56,442 nucleotides of DNA, from assembly GCF_030849505.1 (NCBI RefSeq), contig NZ_JAUJFI010000015.1, positions 1 through 56,442 of the forward strand, in the 5' to 3' direction. Below, in pieces: positions 33,884 through 45,441 of the stretch. Numbering within the stretch: the stretch's first letter is position 1; each line of letters begins with the position of its first letter. This DNA comes from Azospirillum isscasi (lineage in GTDB: Bacteria; Pseudomonadota; Alphaproteobacteria; Azospirillales; Azospirillaceae). The notes beneath the pieces are model-generated. The model searched no databases. It worked only from the letters and a program-made list of their open reading frames with translations, and was not told the DNA's origin. A program made the translations under genes and the position numbers.

Positions 33884-34987
33884 TCAGGCCGCCTTTGCCT
33901 TGATCGCCTCGATCCGCATGACGAGGTCCATGTCGAGCTGGCCGCTGCGCCAGTCCACATAGGCCCTCACCGTCCGGCGGTTCGCGGCCAGAAGCCCGTC
34001 CGCCAGCAGCGCGTGGTCGGACTTCTCCTCGTCCTTGGGCAGCAGGGGCAGGACGCGGAACAGCTCGTGCACGGCCATCTCCTGCTCGTGCTTGCTCCGG
34101 GTCTGGGCCTCCGCCCAGCTCGCGATGATGAAGTCCCAGCCGTCGAGCAGCCAGGACAGCCGGGTGGTGGCCCGCCGCACCAGCGGGCGCTTGACCTCCC
34201 ACTGGCGCAGAAGCAGCTCGAAGGCCGCGACGGACTGGTCGAGCTGGTTCACCACGTTGCGGACCTGATTGAGCGTGTGCTCCGCCACCTCCGCGCAGAA
34301 GGTGCCGATGGGGGCGGTTTCCGACACGTTGCCGGTGGACCATTCGGTCATGCTGTCGCGGAATTGCAGCAGGTCGCGCGCCAGACGGCGCAGCCGCGCC
34401 GGCTTGGGCGAACTGGCGATGCCCACCGGCTCCATGAAGGTCGCCAGCTCGGCCACCCGCGTGTACAGCTCCGTCGGTTCCAGGGCGAGGCTCTGCGCCG
34501 CCTTTGTCATGTAGCTGCGGGTGAGCTGCTCGCCCTTCTCGGAACCGAGGCCGGCGCGCAGGATGTCCGACGACTCCAGCCCGACCGCCTTCAGAACCTC
34601 CACGATGAGCTGGTAATTGATGAGCAGCCGCTGCTCGTCCTCGTCGCGCAGGGCGGCCTCCGCCGCCTCCACGGCCAGCGGTCCGGCGAGGCCGCAGCGC
34701 GCCGCCTGGAGCACCGCCTTGCGGATGTCGTCCGGCGAGCAGCCGTCGCCGCGGCGGATCAGGTCCTGCAACATGCGGTCGTGGACCGTCATGGGAAAGG
34801 CGAGCGGCAGGCCCTTCCACGGCACCACATAGACGCCGTGCCCGTCCGAAAGGTTGGGGATCAGGACCTCCAGCAGCTCCCGGTCGTCCTTTCGCACCCG
34901 CGTCTGCGCCAGCACCGGGGTCGTGAAGGCCACGGCGGCGCCGCGCTCCTCGAAGGTGGACGGAGCAAAATTAATAAGTGAACGCAT
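33884..34987 (-). CDS. Conserved hypothetical protein (367 aa), partner of the 435-aa protein
   Basis: 367 residues from ATG 34987. No domain recognised. It is soluble and mostly helical. The segment PNLSDGHGVYVVPWKGLPLAF is compact and Gly/Pro-rich, and a later stretch ANRRTVRAYVDWRSGQLD sits near the end. It directly abuts the 435-residue gene downstream, so the pair likely functions together. Upstream and divergent lies an AsmA family gene. I cannot assign a role. Confidence 0.6.
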   Translation of the reverse strand: MRSLINFAPSTFEERGAAVAFTTPVLAQTRVRKDDRELLEVLIPNLSDGHGVYVVPWKGLPLAFPMTVHDRMLQDLIRRGDGCSPDDIRKAVLQAARCGLAGPLAVEAAEAALRDEDEQRLLINYQLIVEVLKAVGLESSDILRAGLGSEKGEQLTRSYMTKAAQSLALEPTELYTRVAELATFMEPVGIASSPKPARLRRLARDLLQFRDSMTEWSTGNVSETAPIGTFCAEVAEHTLNQVRNVVNQLDQSVAAFELLLRQWEVKRPLVRRATTRLSWLLDGWDFIIASWAEAQTRSKHEQEMAVHELFRVLPLLPKDEEKSDHALLADGLLAANRRTVRAYVDWRSGQLDMDLVMRIEAIKAKAA

Positions 34988-35173
34988 GGTTCTCGGGCTG
35001 GGAGGGGAGTGAAGGAATGCGTCGCACCAGCCATAGCATGGTCCACTCAATTTTTCGTTAAATCCGTACCAGATCGTCTTTCCCTCTGCCCTTTGTGGGT
35101 AGCGCGCCACGCCGCCGGCCTTTTGCCCGTTATTCGGCCAGAGGGTGCTGAGCAGGCAGGGGAGGCGCGGCGG

Positions 35174-37201
35174 ATGGCCGTGGTGAAGTGGATCGGCTAT
35201 GGGCTGCTGGGGCTGGCGGTGACCGTGGCCGCGGGCATCGGCATCGCGCTGGCCGTCTTCGACTGGAACGACGCCCGCGGCTTCATCGCCCGGCAGGCGT
35301 CCAAGGCGCTGAACCGCGAGGTCGCCATCGACGGCGCTTTCAACGTCCGGTTGGGGGACCCGCTGCGCATCCGCGTCGAGGGGCTGCGCATCGCCAACGC
35401 GGACTGGAGCGACGAGAAGACCATGGCCGAGCTGCGGGTTCTGGACCTCCAGCTTCGCCTTTGGCCGCTGCTGCGCGGCGACTTCGAATTTCCGGAAATC
35501 CGCCTGACCGGCCCCAAGCTGCTGCTGGAGAAGAACCGGGAGGGGGCGGCCAATTGGGCTTTCGGCGGGCCGGACCCGCGCAAGGAGGCCGCGAAGGAGA
35601 CGGTCAAACCCGAAGACCGTGGCGACCTGCCGATCATCGAAACGCTGCTGGTCGAGGAGGGGCGCGTCCGCTTCCGCGATCCGGTCAGGAAGATCGACAT
35701 CGACAGCGGAATCAACACCGCCGTCGGCGGCAACGGGGAGCAGGAGGTCCGGCTGGACGGCAAGGGCGATTTCGCCGGCAAGCCCTTCACCCTGACGGCG
35801 GCGGGCGGCTCGCTGGAGTATCTGCGCGACGACCCCAAGCCCTACCCGCTGCGGGTGGAAACCGCCATCGGCAAGACCCGCGGCAAGATCGAGGGCTCCA
35901 TCGCCGAGCCGGTGCTTCTTCAGGGGGTGGACCTGTCGGTGGAGTTGCGCGGCGACGATCTGGCCGACGTCTTTCCGATCCTGGGCATTCCCGTGCCGAA
36001 GACGCGGCCCTACGCCATTTCCGGCCATCTGGGGCGCGACGGCGACGTCTGGCGGTTCGAGGGGCTGAACGGCAAGGTGGGGGAAAGCGACCTGTCCGGG
36101 CGGGTGGCGGTGGATCTGGGCGGCGACCGCCCGCGGATCATCGGGGACCTCACCTCGCGGAAGCTGGCGGCGGTGGATCTGGCCGGCTTCATCGGCGCCT
36201 CTCCGGAAGGGCGGGGCGACTACCCGACCAAGGGGCGGGAACGGATCATCCCGGCCACCGAGGTCCCGCTGGAGAAGCTCCGCACCGCCGACATGGACGT
36301 CAAGTTCCGCGGGGAGCATGTGGAGGCGCCCTTCTCCACGCTGGACGATTTGGACGCGCGGGCGAAGCTGGAGAACGGGCGGCTGGTGCTGGACCCGCTG
36401 TCGCTGGGCGTCGGCGGCGGGCGGGTGGCGGGAACGGCGGTGCTGGACGGCAGCCGCAAGACCCCGGCGCTGGACGTGAACCTGGATGTCCGGCAGGTGA
36501 AGCTGGCCCGGCTGTTCCGCGAGACGCCCTTCGCGAAGGAGATGGGCGGCACGGCCAGCGGGCGCATCCAGTTGAAGGGGCAGGGGGCCACCGTCGCCAA
36601 CATCCTGGGCGCGTCCGACGGCAAGCTGGGCGTCGCGGTGGACGGCGGGCGGATCACCAGCTACGCGGTCAAGGGGCTGAAGACCAACATCCTGGAAACG
36701 CTGGGGGTGGTGCTGTCCGGCGACCAGCCCTTGCCCTTCAACTGCCTGGTCGCCGACGTGACGGTGAAGGACGGGCTGGCGGAAAGCCGGGCGCTGGTGC
36801 TCGACACGCCGGAAACGCTGGTGACGGCGGAGGGCACCATCAACCTGCGCAGCGAGGCGATGGACCTGACCGTGCTGGGGCGGGCCAAGAAGCCGCAGAT
36901 CTTCGCCACCCACGTCCCGGTCCATGTGCGCGGCACGCTGGGCGATCCGGACATCGGCGTCAATCCGGCGGAATCGGCGGCGCGGGGGGCGGCGGCGGTG
37001 GCGCTGGGCGTTCTGCTGACTCCGCTGGCCAGCGTCCTGCCTTTTCTTGACCCTGGCAGCAATGAACAGCCACATTGTGGGGAACTCGTCAGGAACGCCC
37101 GTTCCCCGTCGAACTCCAGCACCGGCTCCGGCGGTTCCGGCGGAGCCGGCAAGGAACGCGACGCGGCTCCCCCGGGCTCTCCCTCCGGCAAGTCCCAGTA
37201 A
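35174..37201 (+). CDS. AsmA family protein
   Basis: 675 residues from ATG 35174, with GGGGAGG upstream. One N-terminal membrane anchor (WIGYGLLGLAVTVAAGIGIA) precedes a long periplasmic region typical of AsmA: FIARQASKALNREVAIDGAF, DLQLRLWPLLRGDFEFPEI, and a C-terminal GKLGVAVDGGRITSYAVKGL then NCLVADVTVKDG. AsmA-like proteins form long grooves that affect phospholipid or LPS transport to the outer membrane. The tail is Ser/Gly-rich and disordered. Next is a transporter gene, 31 bases on. Confidence 0.87.
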   Translation: MAVVKWIGYGLLGLAVTVAAGIGIALAVFDWNDARGFIARQASKALNREVAIDGAFNVRLGDPLRIRVEGLRIANADWSDEKTMAELRVLDLQLRLWPLLRGDFEFPEIRLTGPKLLLEKNREGAANWAFGGPDPRKEAAKETVKPEDRGDLPIIETLLVEEGRVRFRDPVRKIDIDSGINTAVGGNGEQEVRLDGKGDFAGKPFTLTAAGGSLEYLRDDPKPYPLRVETAIGKTRGKIEGSIAEPVLLQGVDLSVELRGDDLADVFPILGIPVPKTRPYAISGHLGRDGDVWRFEGLNGKVGESDLSGRVAVDLGGDRPRIIGDLTSRKLAAVDLAGFIGASPEGRGDYPTKGRERIIPATEVPLEKLRTADMDVKFRGEHVEAPFSTLDDLDARAKLENGRLVLDPLSLGVGGGRVAGTAVLDGSRKTPALDVNLDVRQVKLARLFRETPFAKEMGGTASGRIQLKGQGATVANILGASDGKLGVAVDGGRITSYAVKGLKTNILETLGVVLSGDQPLPFNCLVADVTVKDGLAESRALVLDTPETLVTAEGTINLRSEAMDLTVLGRAKKPQIFATHVPVHVRGTLGDPDIGVNPAESAARGAAAVALGVLLTPLASVLPFLDPGSNEQPHCGELVRNARSPSNSSTGSGGSGGAGKERDAAPPGSPSGKSQ

Positions 37202-37232
37202 TCACGGATCAACCATCCCCGCAAAAGGCTGC

Positions 37233-39014
37233 ATGACGCTCGATCAGGGATTCGCCTTCGGCATCATCGGCGCGGTGATCGCGCTGCTGATCTGGGACAA
37301 GCTGCGCTACGACCTCGTCGCCATGCTGGCGCTGCTGGCGGCGGTGGCCGCCGGGATCGTCAAGCCGGGGGACGCCTTCAAAGGCTTCTCCGACGACATC
37401 GTCATCATCGTCGGCTCCGCGCTGGTGGTCAGCGCCGCGGTCGGCCGCTCCGGCATCGTCGAGGAGGCGATGCGCCCCCTCAGCGCCCGCATGAAGACCG
37501 TGCCGGCGCAGATCATCGTGCTGACCGGGGCGGTGACCCTGCTGTCCGCGGTGGTCAAGAACATCGGCGCGCTCGCCATTTTCATGCCCATCGCCATGCA
37601 GGTGGCGCGGCGCAACGGGACCAAGGTGTCGTCGCTGCTGATGCCCATGGCCTTCGGCTCGCTGCTGGGCGGGCTGATGACGCTGGTCGGCACCTCCCCC
37701 AACATCATCGTCAGCCGCCTGCGCAGCGAGATGGTGGGCGAGCCCTTCGGCATGTTCGACTTCACGCCGGTCGGGCTGATCGTCGCGGTGGCGGGCGTCG
37801 CCTTCCTGGCGGTCGGCTACCGCCTGCTGCCCAGCGGGCGCCCGGCGGCCTCGGGCAGCGCCGGGGGCTTCTCCATCGACGACTACACGGCGGAGGCGCT
37901 CCTGCCGGAGAAGTCCCCCTTCGTCGGCAAGACGGTCGCCGATCTGGAAGCCTACGGCGAGGGCGACGTGACGGTCGCGGCGATCATCCGCGGGCGGCAC
38001 CGCCGCCACATCCCGTCCGGCCATTGGGTGCTGCTGGCGGGCGACGTGCTGGTGCTGGAGGCCGACACCCAGGCGCTGGCCGACCTCGTGAAGCACGCCG
38101 GTCTGGCGCTGATGCACGAGAAGGAGCTGGAGGGGGTGGCGAGCGACGAGGATCTGGCGGTCCTCGAAGCGGTGGTGGAGCCGCGCTCCCCCCTGATCGG
38201 CAGCAACGTGGAGGACGTGGAACTGCGGGAGCGCTACGGCGCCAACCTGCTGGCGCTCAGCCGGCGCGGGCGGCCCATCCGCCAGCGGCTGCGCCGCGTG
38301 CGCTTCCAGCCGGGCGATCTGGTGGTGCTCCAGGCGCGGGCGGCGGGGCTGTCGGACACGCTGAACGAACTCGGCTGCCTGCCGCTGGCGGAGCGCAACC
38401 TGTCCATCGGGCGGCGGCGCAAGCGGCGGATGGCGCTGGCCGTCATGACGGTGACCATCGCCATGGTGGCGACCAGCCTCGTGCCGGTGGCGCTGGCCTT
38501 CTTCGGCGCCGCGGTCGCCATGACGGCGCTGCGGGTGGTGACGCTGAAGGAAGCCTACGAGTCGATCGAATGGCCGATCCTGGTGCTGCTGGGTGCCCTG
38601 ATCCCGGTCAGCGAGGCGTTGCGCACCACCGGCGGGACGGAGCTGATCGCCGGCTGGCTGTCCATCGTCGCGCAGGGGCTTCCGCCGATCGGCGCGCTGG
38701 CCCTGATGCTGGTGGCGGCGATGGCGGTCACGCCCTTCCTGAACAACGCGGCGACCGTGCTGGTGATGGCGCCCATCGCGGCCAGCCTCGCCAACCATCT
38801 GGGGCTGCGGCCCGATGCCTTCCTGATGGCGGTGGCCGTGGGGGCGGGGTGCGACTTCCTCACCCCCATCGGGCACCAATGCAACACGCTGGTCATGGGA
38901 CCGGGGGGCTACCGCTTCAGCGACTATGCGCGCCTGGGCCTGCCGCTGTCGCTGATCGTGATCGTGCTGGGCACCGCGGCGATCGCGCTGTTCTGGCCCC
39001 TGATGCCGCACTGA
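37233..39014 (+). CDS. SLC13/DASS-type membrane transporter with two RCK_C domains
   Basis: 593 residues. Membrane halves at both ends (SLLGGLMTLVGTSPNIIVS in the first, GAGCDFLTPIGHQCNTLVMG in the second) bear the paired SNT/TP-like motifs of the divalent anion:sodium symporter family. About residues 215-395 hold two soluble TrkA-C (RCK_C) repeats, each with the 'PLIG..VEDVELRERYGANLLAL' type pattern. Such proteins may import sulfate or dicarboxylates with regulation by the cytosolic domains. Substrate not determinable. Confidence 0.85.
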   Translation: MTLDQGFAFGIIGAVIALLIWDKLRYDLVAMLALLAAVAAGIVKPGDAFKGFSDDIVIIVGSALVVSAAVGRSGIVEEAMRPLSARMKTVPAQIIVLTGAVTLLSAVVKNIGALAIFMPIAMQVARRNGTKVSSLLMPMAFGSLLGGLMTLVGTSPNIIVSRLRSEMVGEPFGMFDFTPVGLIVAVAGVAFLAVGYRLLPSGRPAASGSAGGFSIDDYTAEALLPEKSPFVGKTVADLEAYGEGDVTVAAIIRGRHRRHIPSGHWVLLAGDVLVLEADTQALADLVKHAGLALMHEKELEGVASDEDLAVLEAVVEPRSPLIGSNVEDVELRERYGANLLALSRRGRPIRQRLRRVRFQPGDLVVLQARAAGLSDTLNELGCLPLAERNLSIGRRRKRRMALAVMTVTIAMVATSLVPVALAFFGAAVAMTALRVVTLKEAYESIEWPILVLLGALIPVSEALRTTGGTELIAGWLSIVAQGLPPIGALALMLVAAMAVTPFLNNAATVLVMAPIAASLANHLGLRPDAFLMAVAVGAGCDFLTPIGHQCNTLVMGPGGYRFSDYARLGLPLSLIVIVLGTAAIALFWPLMPH

Positions 39015-39033
39015 TGCCGGGGTGACGGCCTGA

Positions 39034-41259
<2,226 letters not shown>

Positions 41260-41354
41260 CCGCCGCCATCATCGGAATAATTTCTCCAAATCGTGCGTTC
41301 ATCCTGTCAGTACGGCCCGCTCGCCGGGCCGTGAACCCTGGCACAGGATTGCCA

Positions 41355-41624
41355 ATGACGACGCTCCGCTCGCTGTCCCTTCTGTCCCTTGCCGTCTTTC
41401 TGCTGTCCGGTTGCTACGTCGCCGCCGGAACGCCCGGACCCGTCTACGGCTATGGACACCGCTCCTACGGGTACGGCTATTACGAGCGCCCGCAGTACCG
41501 CTATTATGGGCCGCCCGTCGTTTATGAACGCCCTTCCTACGGTCATCGCGGCGGTCATCGCGGCGGTCATCGTGGCGGCCATCACGGCGGCCCGCGTCAC
41601 CATCACCGGGGCGGCGGGTGGTGA
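41355..41624 (+). CDS. Small His/Gly-rich lipoprotein
   Basis: 89 residues. An N-terminal signal peptide ends in a lipobox (FLLSGC, Cys at about residue 20), so the mature protein is lipid-anchored. The rest is low complexity: Tyr/Gly/Pro-rich ([20 protein letters not shown]), then a [16 protein letters not shown] repeat. The His repeats could bind metal ions. No family is evident to me. Function unknown. Confidence 0.65.
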   Translation: MTTLRSLSLLSLAVFLLSGCYVAAGTPGPVYGYGHRSYGYGYYERPQYRYYGPPVVYERPSYGHRGGHRGGHRGGHHGGPRHHHRGGGW

Positions 41625-41779
41625 TGGGGCGCCGCCGTCCGGACCGGCCCGGCGCCGGGAATCGTCGTTAACAAAGGCTCAATGCTTTGGTCCGATCATG
41701 ACCTGAATACATTCGCTCCCGCTGATGCACGAAATCGGGGCACGGGGGGCGAAGCGGGGCAGGAAAGGGTCGGGGACCC

Positions 41780-42895
41780 ATGAGCGACCAACTCACCAAG
41801 GACGACGTTGCCAAGCTGCTGTCGGACCCCTCTCCGAACAGCCGTTCCGAACTGGCGGTCAAGGTGGCGAGGCAATTCTCCGCCTCTGCCCTGTCGGACA
41901 GCGAACGCAGGCTTGCCGAGGACATCATCCGTTTCATGGCGCGCGACGCCGTCGTGCGCGTGCGCCAGTCGCTGGCCGAGAATCTGAAGGCCAACCCGGC
42001 GCTGCCGCGCGACGTCGCGCTGATGCTGGCGCGCGACGTGGAGGCGGTGGCGATCCCGGTGCTCAGCGTCTCGACCGTGCTGACCGACGCCGATCTCGTG
42101 GAGATCGTGCGGACGGGCACGGACGCCAAGCACACCGCCATCGCGCAGCGCCCGGCCCTGTCGGCCAGCGTCGCCGATGCGCTGATCGACACGGCGTCGG
42201 AAGGGGCGGTGGCGGCTCTGGTCGCCAACGAGAGCGCCGATCTGGGCGAGCGCACGCTCGGCCGGGTCATCGAACGCTTCGCCGACAGCGAAGCCGTGCA
42301 GGAACCGCTGGTCCAGCGCGCCCGCCTGCCGATCACCATCGCCGAACGGCTGGTCGCCGTGGTCTCGGAAAAGCTGCAGCAGCATCTGGTGACCAACCAC
42401 GACCTTCCGGCCAAGGTCGCCGCCGACCTGATCCTGCAAAGCCGCGAACGCGCGACCGTCTCCCTTTTCACCGGGGAAAGCGACGAGGGCGCTCTGGAAC
42501 GGCTGGTCGCGCAACTGTCGCGCACCGGGCGGCTGACCCCGTCGCTGCTGGTGCGGGCGCTGTGCATGGGCGACGTGGCCTTCTTCGAAACGGCCCTGTC
42601 CCATCTGGCCAACGTGCCGCTCACCAACGCGCGCCTGCTGATCCACGACGCCGGGCGGTTGGGGCTGAAATCCATCTACGACAAGGCGAAGCAGCCGCCG
42701 GCCCTGCTGCCCGCCTGCCGGATCACGCTCGACGTGCTGAAGGAAACGCCCTACGACGGCGAGGCCCACGACATCGAACGCCACCGCCGCCGGGTGATCG
42801 AGCGGATCCTCACCCAGTACGAGGATCTGGCGGCGGAGGATCTGGATTACCTGCTCGACAAGCTGGGGGACCTGATGCGCGCCGAGGCGGACTGA
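41780..42895 (+). CDS. DUF2336 family protein
   Basis: 371 residues. The HEAT-like helical repeats (VRVRQSLAENLKANPALPRD, and RLPITIAERLVAVVSEKLQQ) and the typical N-terminus LSDPSPNSRSELAVKVARQF match DUF2336, a family frequent in alphaproteobacteria. It is soluble and probably a scaffold or regulator; no catalytic motif is visible. It is followed by the copper cluster on the other strand. Confidence 0.85.
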   Translation: MSDQLTKDDVAKLLSDPSPNSRSELAVKVARQFSASALSDSERRLAEDIIRFMARDAVVRVRQSLAENLKANPALPRDVALMLARDVEAVAIPVLSVSTVLTDADLVEIVRTGTDAKHTAIAQRPALSASVADALIDTASEGAVAALVANESADLGERTLGRVIERFADSEAVQEPLVQRARLPITIAERLVAVVSEKLQQHLVTNHDLPAKVAADLILQSRERATVSLFTGESDEGALERLVAQLSRTGRLTPSLLVRALCMGDVAFFETALSHLANVPLTNARLLIHDAGRLGLKSIYDKAKQPPALLPACRITLDVLKETPYDGEAHDIERHRRRVIERILTQYEDLAAEDLDYLLDKLGDLMRAEAD

Positions 42896-42916
42896 GCCCG
42901 GGCTTCTTTCGGGGGT

Positions 42917-42943
42917 GGGCCGGTCGCTCGGCGCGGCCGGCCC
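42917..42943. terminator. Possible bidirectional terminator between convergent genes
   Basis: GGGCCGG (42917-42923) and CCGGCCC (42937-42943) form a perfect 7-bp stem between the DUF2336 and copB stop codons. T-runs on either side are weak, so termination is uncertain. Confidence 0.35.
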
Positions 42944-42950
42944 GGTTGAT

Positions 42951-43718
42951 TTAGAACCAGAACCGGACACCGGCGACGAAGGCCAGATCGCTCGGGTCCT
43001 CGCCGTGACCGCGGGCGATGTTGGCGGTCTCGCCCAGCTTGCGCTCCCAATTCACGCCGACATAGGGCGCGAACTCCTTGGCGAACTCGTAGCGCAGCCG
43101 CAGGCCAAGCTCCACGTCGCTGATGCCCCGGCCCACATGGAGGTTCGCGACCCGCTGGGCCGAGGCGTTCACCTCCACCGCCGGCTGGAGGACGAGCTTC
43201 TGCGTGATGAGCAGATCATACTCCGCCTCCAGGCGGGCGCTGAGGTCGCCGTCCTCGCTGACGAACATCCGCGCGGTCACGTCGAGGAAGTAGGGGGCCT
43301 GCCCCTGGAGCCCGAGCACGCCGTAGGTCGTCTGCGGCTCCGGCCGCAGGTCGTGCCGCAAGCCGGCCTGCGCGTCCCAGAACTCCGAGATCATCCGGCT
43401 GTAGAGAAGCTGGAACTCGGCCTTCTCCAGCTTTCCATCGACCGCCTTGCTGCCCTTGGAGTTGAAGCGGAGTTTGTCGGTGTCGCCGCCGATCCAGCCC
43501 TGGGCCTCCCAGTCCACCGAGTTCTCGCCGTCGCGCCAGCGGTGTTCCAGCCGGTCGACCTGGAAGGTGGCCAGGATCGGCGGTTCCTCGTGGAACCGTT
43601 CGGACTGGTGTCCGGGCTGGGACCCGTTGGCGGCCCCGGCGGCTCCCGCCGAAAGCGCCAGGGTCACGGCGATGGCCGCGAGCGCGGCCCGTCCCGGGCT
43701 CGTCATTGTCGTTCCCAT
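42951..43718 (-). CDS. copB: Copper resistance protein B (outer membrane)
   Basis: 255 residues with a signal peptide (RAALAAIAVTLALSAGAAGA). The mature chain matches CopB: FQVDRLEHRWRDGENSVDWE, EFQLLYSRMISEFWDAQAGL, and a C-terminus GVNWERKLGETANIARGHGE then aromatic-ended FVAGVRFWF, typical of an outer-membrane beta-barrel. With CopA it handles excess periplasmic copper. It follows copA by 14 bases. Confidence 0.9.
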   Translation of the reverse strand: MGTTMTSPGRAALAAIAVTLALSAGAAGAANGSQPGHQSERFHEEPPILATFQVDRLEHRWRDGENSVDWEAQGWIGGDTDKLRFNSKGSKAVDGKLEKAEFQLLYSRMISEFWDAQAGLRHDLRPEPQTTYGVLGLQGQAPYFLDVTARMFVSEDGDLSARLEAEYDLLITQKLVLQPAVEVNASAQRVANLHVGRGISDVELGLRLRYEFAKEFAPYVGVNWERKLGETANIARGHGEDPSDLAFVAGVRFWF

Positions 43719-43732
43719 GTTTTGCTCCCGGA

Positions 43733-45430
43733 TCAGAGGCTCGCGGTCTTCGGCTCGACGATGAACCGCGTCATCATGCCGGAGGCCATGTGGTAGAGGA
43801 GGTGGCAGTGGAACGGCCATTCGCCGGGCTCGTCCGCCGTCAACTGCACCGAGGCGGTCTGGCCGGGAGGCACGAGGACAACGTGCTTTTTCGGCATCCG
43901 GTCCGTCTGCCCGTTCTCCAGTTCCACGAACATCCCGTGCAGGTGCATGGGATGGGCCATCATGGTCGTGTTGACGAACCGGATGCGGACGCGGTCCCCA
44001 TAGGCCACCCGGATCGGAGCGCCCTCGTCGAATTTTTCGCCGTTCAGCGTCCAGATGTACCGGGACATCATGCCGGTCAGCCGGACCTCGATCTCGTGGG
44101 CCGGAGCCCGGAGATCCCTGGTCTTCGAAAAGGACTTCAGGTCGGCGTAGGAGAGCGCCCTGGCCCCCGGCGGCGTGCCGGCATCGGCCCACCCGACCGC
44201 CTGCTCCCGGCCTGCCGCCGAGCCGCCAGTCATCGAGCCGTGATTCATTCCCGGCATCTTGCCGTGGTCCATCCCGGCCATGGAGCCGTGGTTCATGCCC
44301 GGCATCGACCCATGGTCCATTCCGCCATGCGCCATTCCCATGTCGGCCATGGTCAGCACGGCCCGCGGGCGCCGCTCGGGGATCACGCCCTCCATCCCCT
44401 GGCGGGTCGCGATCGTGGCCCTGGCGAAGCCCGTGCGGTCGATCGGCTCGGCGAAGAAGGTAAAGGGCTTGTCCCCGGTCGGCATGACGATGACGTCGTA
44501 GGTCTCGCCGACGCCGAAGCGGAACTCGTCCACCTTCACCGGCACCACATTCTGCCCATCGGCGGCCACGACCGTCATCGGGAGGCCGGGAATGCGGACG
44601 TCGAAGATCGTCATCGCGGAGCCGTTGACGATCCGCAACCGCACGCGCTCGCCCGGCTTGAACAGCGCCGTCCAGTTGTCCCCCGGCCCCTTTCCGTTGA
44701 CGAGGAAGCGGTAGCCGGTCACGTCCGCGAGATCGGTCGCGTCCATTCGCATTTCGCCCCAGTCGAGCCGGTCGCGCAGGGTGGCGCCGAGGCCATCGCG
44801 TCCGGCGTCCCGGAAGAAATCCATCAGGGTGCGTTTGTTGTCGTTGTAGTAGCCTTCGCTGACCTTGAGCTTGCGCAGCACCGCCTCCGGCGCTTCGGGG
44901 GTGTGGTCGGAGAGCAGGACGACGTAGTCGCGGTCGGCCCGCACCGGGTCGCGGTCGGCAGGCTCGATCACGATGGCGCCGTACATGCCCTCCTGCTCCT
45001 GCGCGGCGGAGTGGCTGTGGTACCAGTAGGTGCCCGCCTGCCGGAGCTTGAAGCGGTAGGTGTAGGTCTGCCCCGGCATGATCGGCTGGAAGCCGTTGAA
45101 GCCGGGAGCACCGTCCATGACCCCCTGGATCAGCAGCCCGTGCCAGTGGATGGAGGTCGGCTCGTCCAACCGGTTGGTCACACGGACGACCACCTCGTCA
45201 CCCTCGCGCCAGCGGAGCGTCGGCGCCGGAATGGAGCCGCCGATGGCGATGGCGTCGCTGGTCTCGCCGTCGATGGTGATGCGGGTCCGCTCCACCGCCA
45301 GGTCGAGGGGCGGTGCGGAGGCGGCGAAGGCGCGGCGTCCGGGATAGGCCGTGACGATGCCCGCCAGGCCCGCCGCCCCGGCGAGCTTCAGGGCATCCCG
45401 GCGGGAGAGGCCGCGTGGTGCGATGTGCAT
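43733..45430 (-). CDS. copA: Copper resistance multicopper oxidase CopA
   Basis: 565 residues. A twin-arginine signal (SRRDALKLAGAAGLAGIV) directs export of the folded protein. The copper motifs are complete: HWHG (about 95), YWYHSH, HPMHLHG and HCHLLYHMASGMM. A Met/His/Gly repeat region at residues ~358-398 (MDHGSMPGMNHGSMAGMDHG) is a CopA-type copper-binding tract. It oxidises Cu(I) in the periplasm. It sits between the cupredoxin gene and copB, with short gaps. Confidence 0.94.
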   Translation of the reverse strand: MHIAPRGLSRRDALKLAGAAGLAGIVTAYPGRRAFAASAPPLDLAVERTRITIDGETSDAIAIGGSIPAPTLRWREGDEVVVRVTNRLDEPTSIHWHGLLIQGVMDGAPGFNGFQPIMPGQTYTYRFKLRQAGTYWYHSHSAAQEQEGMYGAIVIEPADRDPVRADRDYVVLLSDHTPEAPEAVLRKLKVSEGYYNDNKRTLMDFFRDAGRDGLGATLRDRLDWGEMRMDATDLADVTGYRFLVNGKGPGDNWTALFKPGERVRLRIVNGSAMTIFDVRIPGLPMTVVAADGQNVVPVKVDEFRFGVGETYDVIVMPTGDKPFTFFAEPIDRTGFARATIATRQGMEGVIPERRPRAVLTMADMGMAHGGMDHGSMPGMNHGSMAGMDHGKMPGMNHGSMTGGSAAGREQAVGWADAGTPPGARALSYADLKSFSKTRDLRAPAHEIEVRLTGMMSRYIWTLNGEKFDEGAPIRVAYGDRVRIRFVNTTMMAHPMHLHGMFVELENGQTDRMPKKHVVLVPPGQTASVQLTADEPGEWPFHCHLLYHMASGMMTRFIVEPKTASL

Positions 45431-45441
45431 GTCGTCCTCCC

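Noticed and set aside
32551-33962. 469-codon frames on both strands over the 435-residue gene
   Set aside because: Both are overlapping shadow frames; the chosen frame has the coupled start, a normal composition and agreement with its upstream partner.
41521-41601. CRISPR-like direct repeats near 41540
   Set aside because: The repeats are the in-frame HRGG codon repeats of the lipoprotein gene, without unique spacers.
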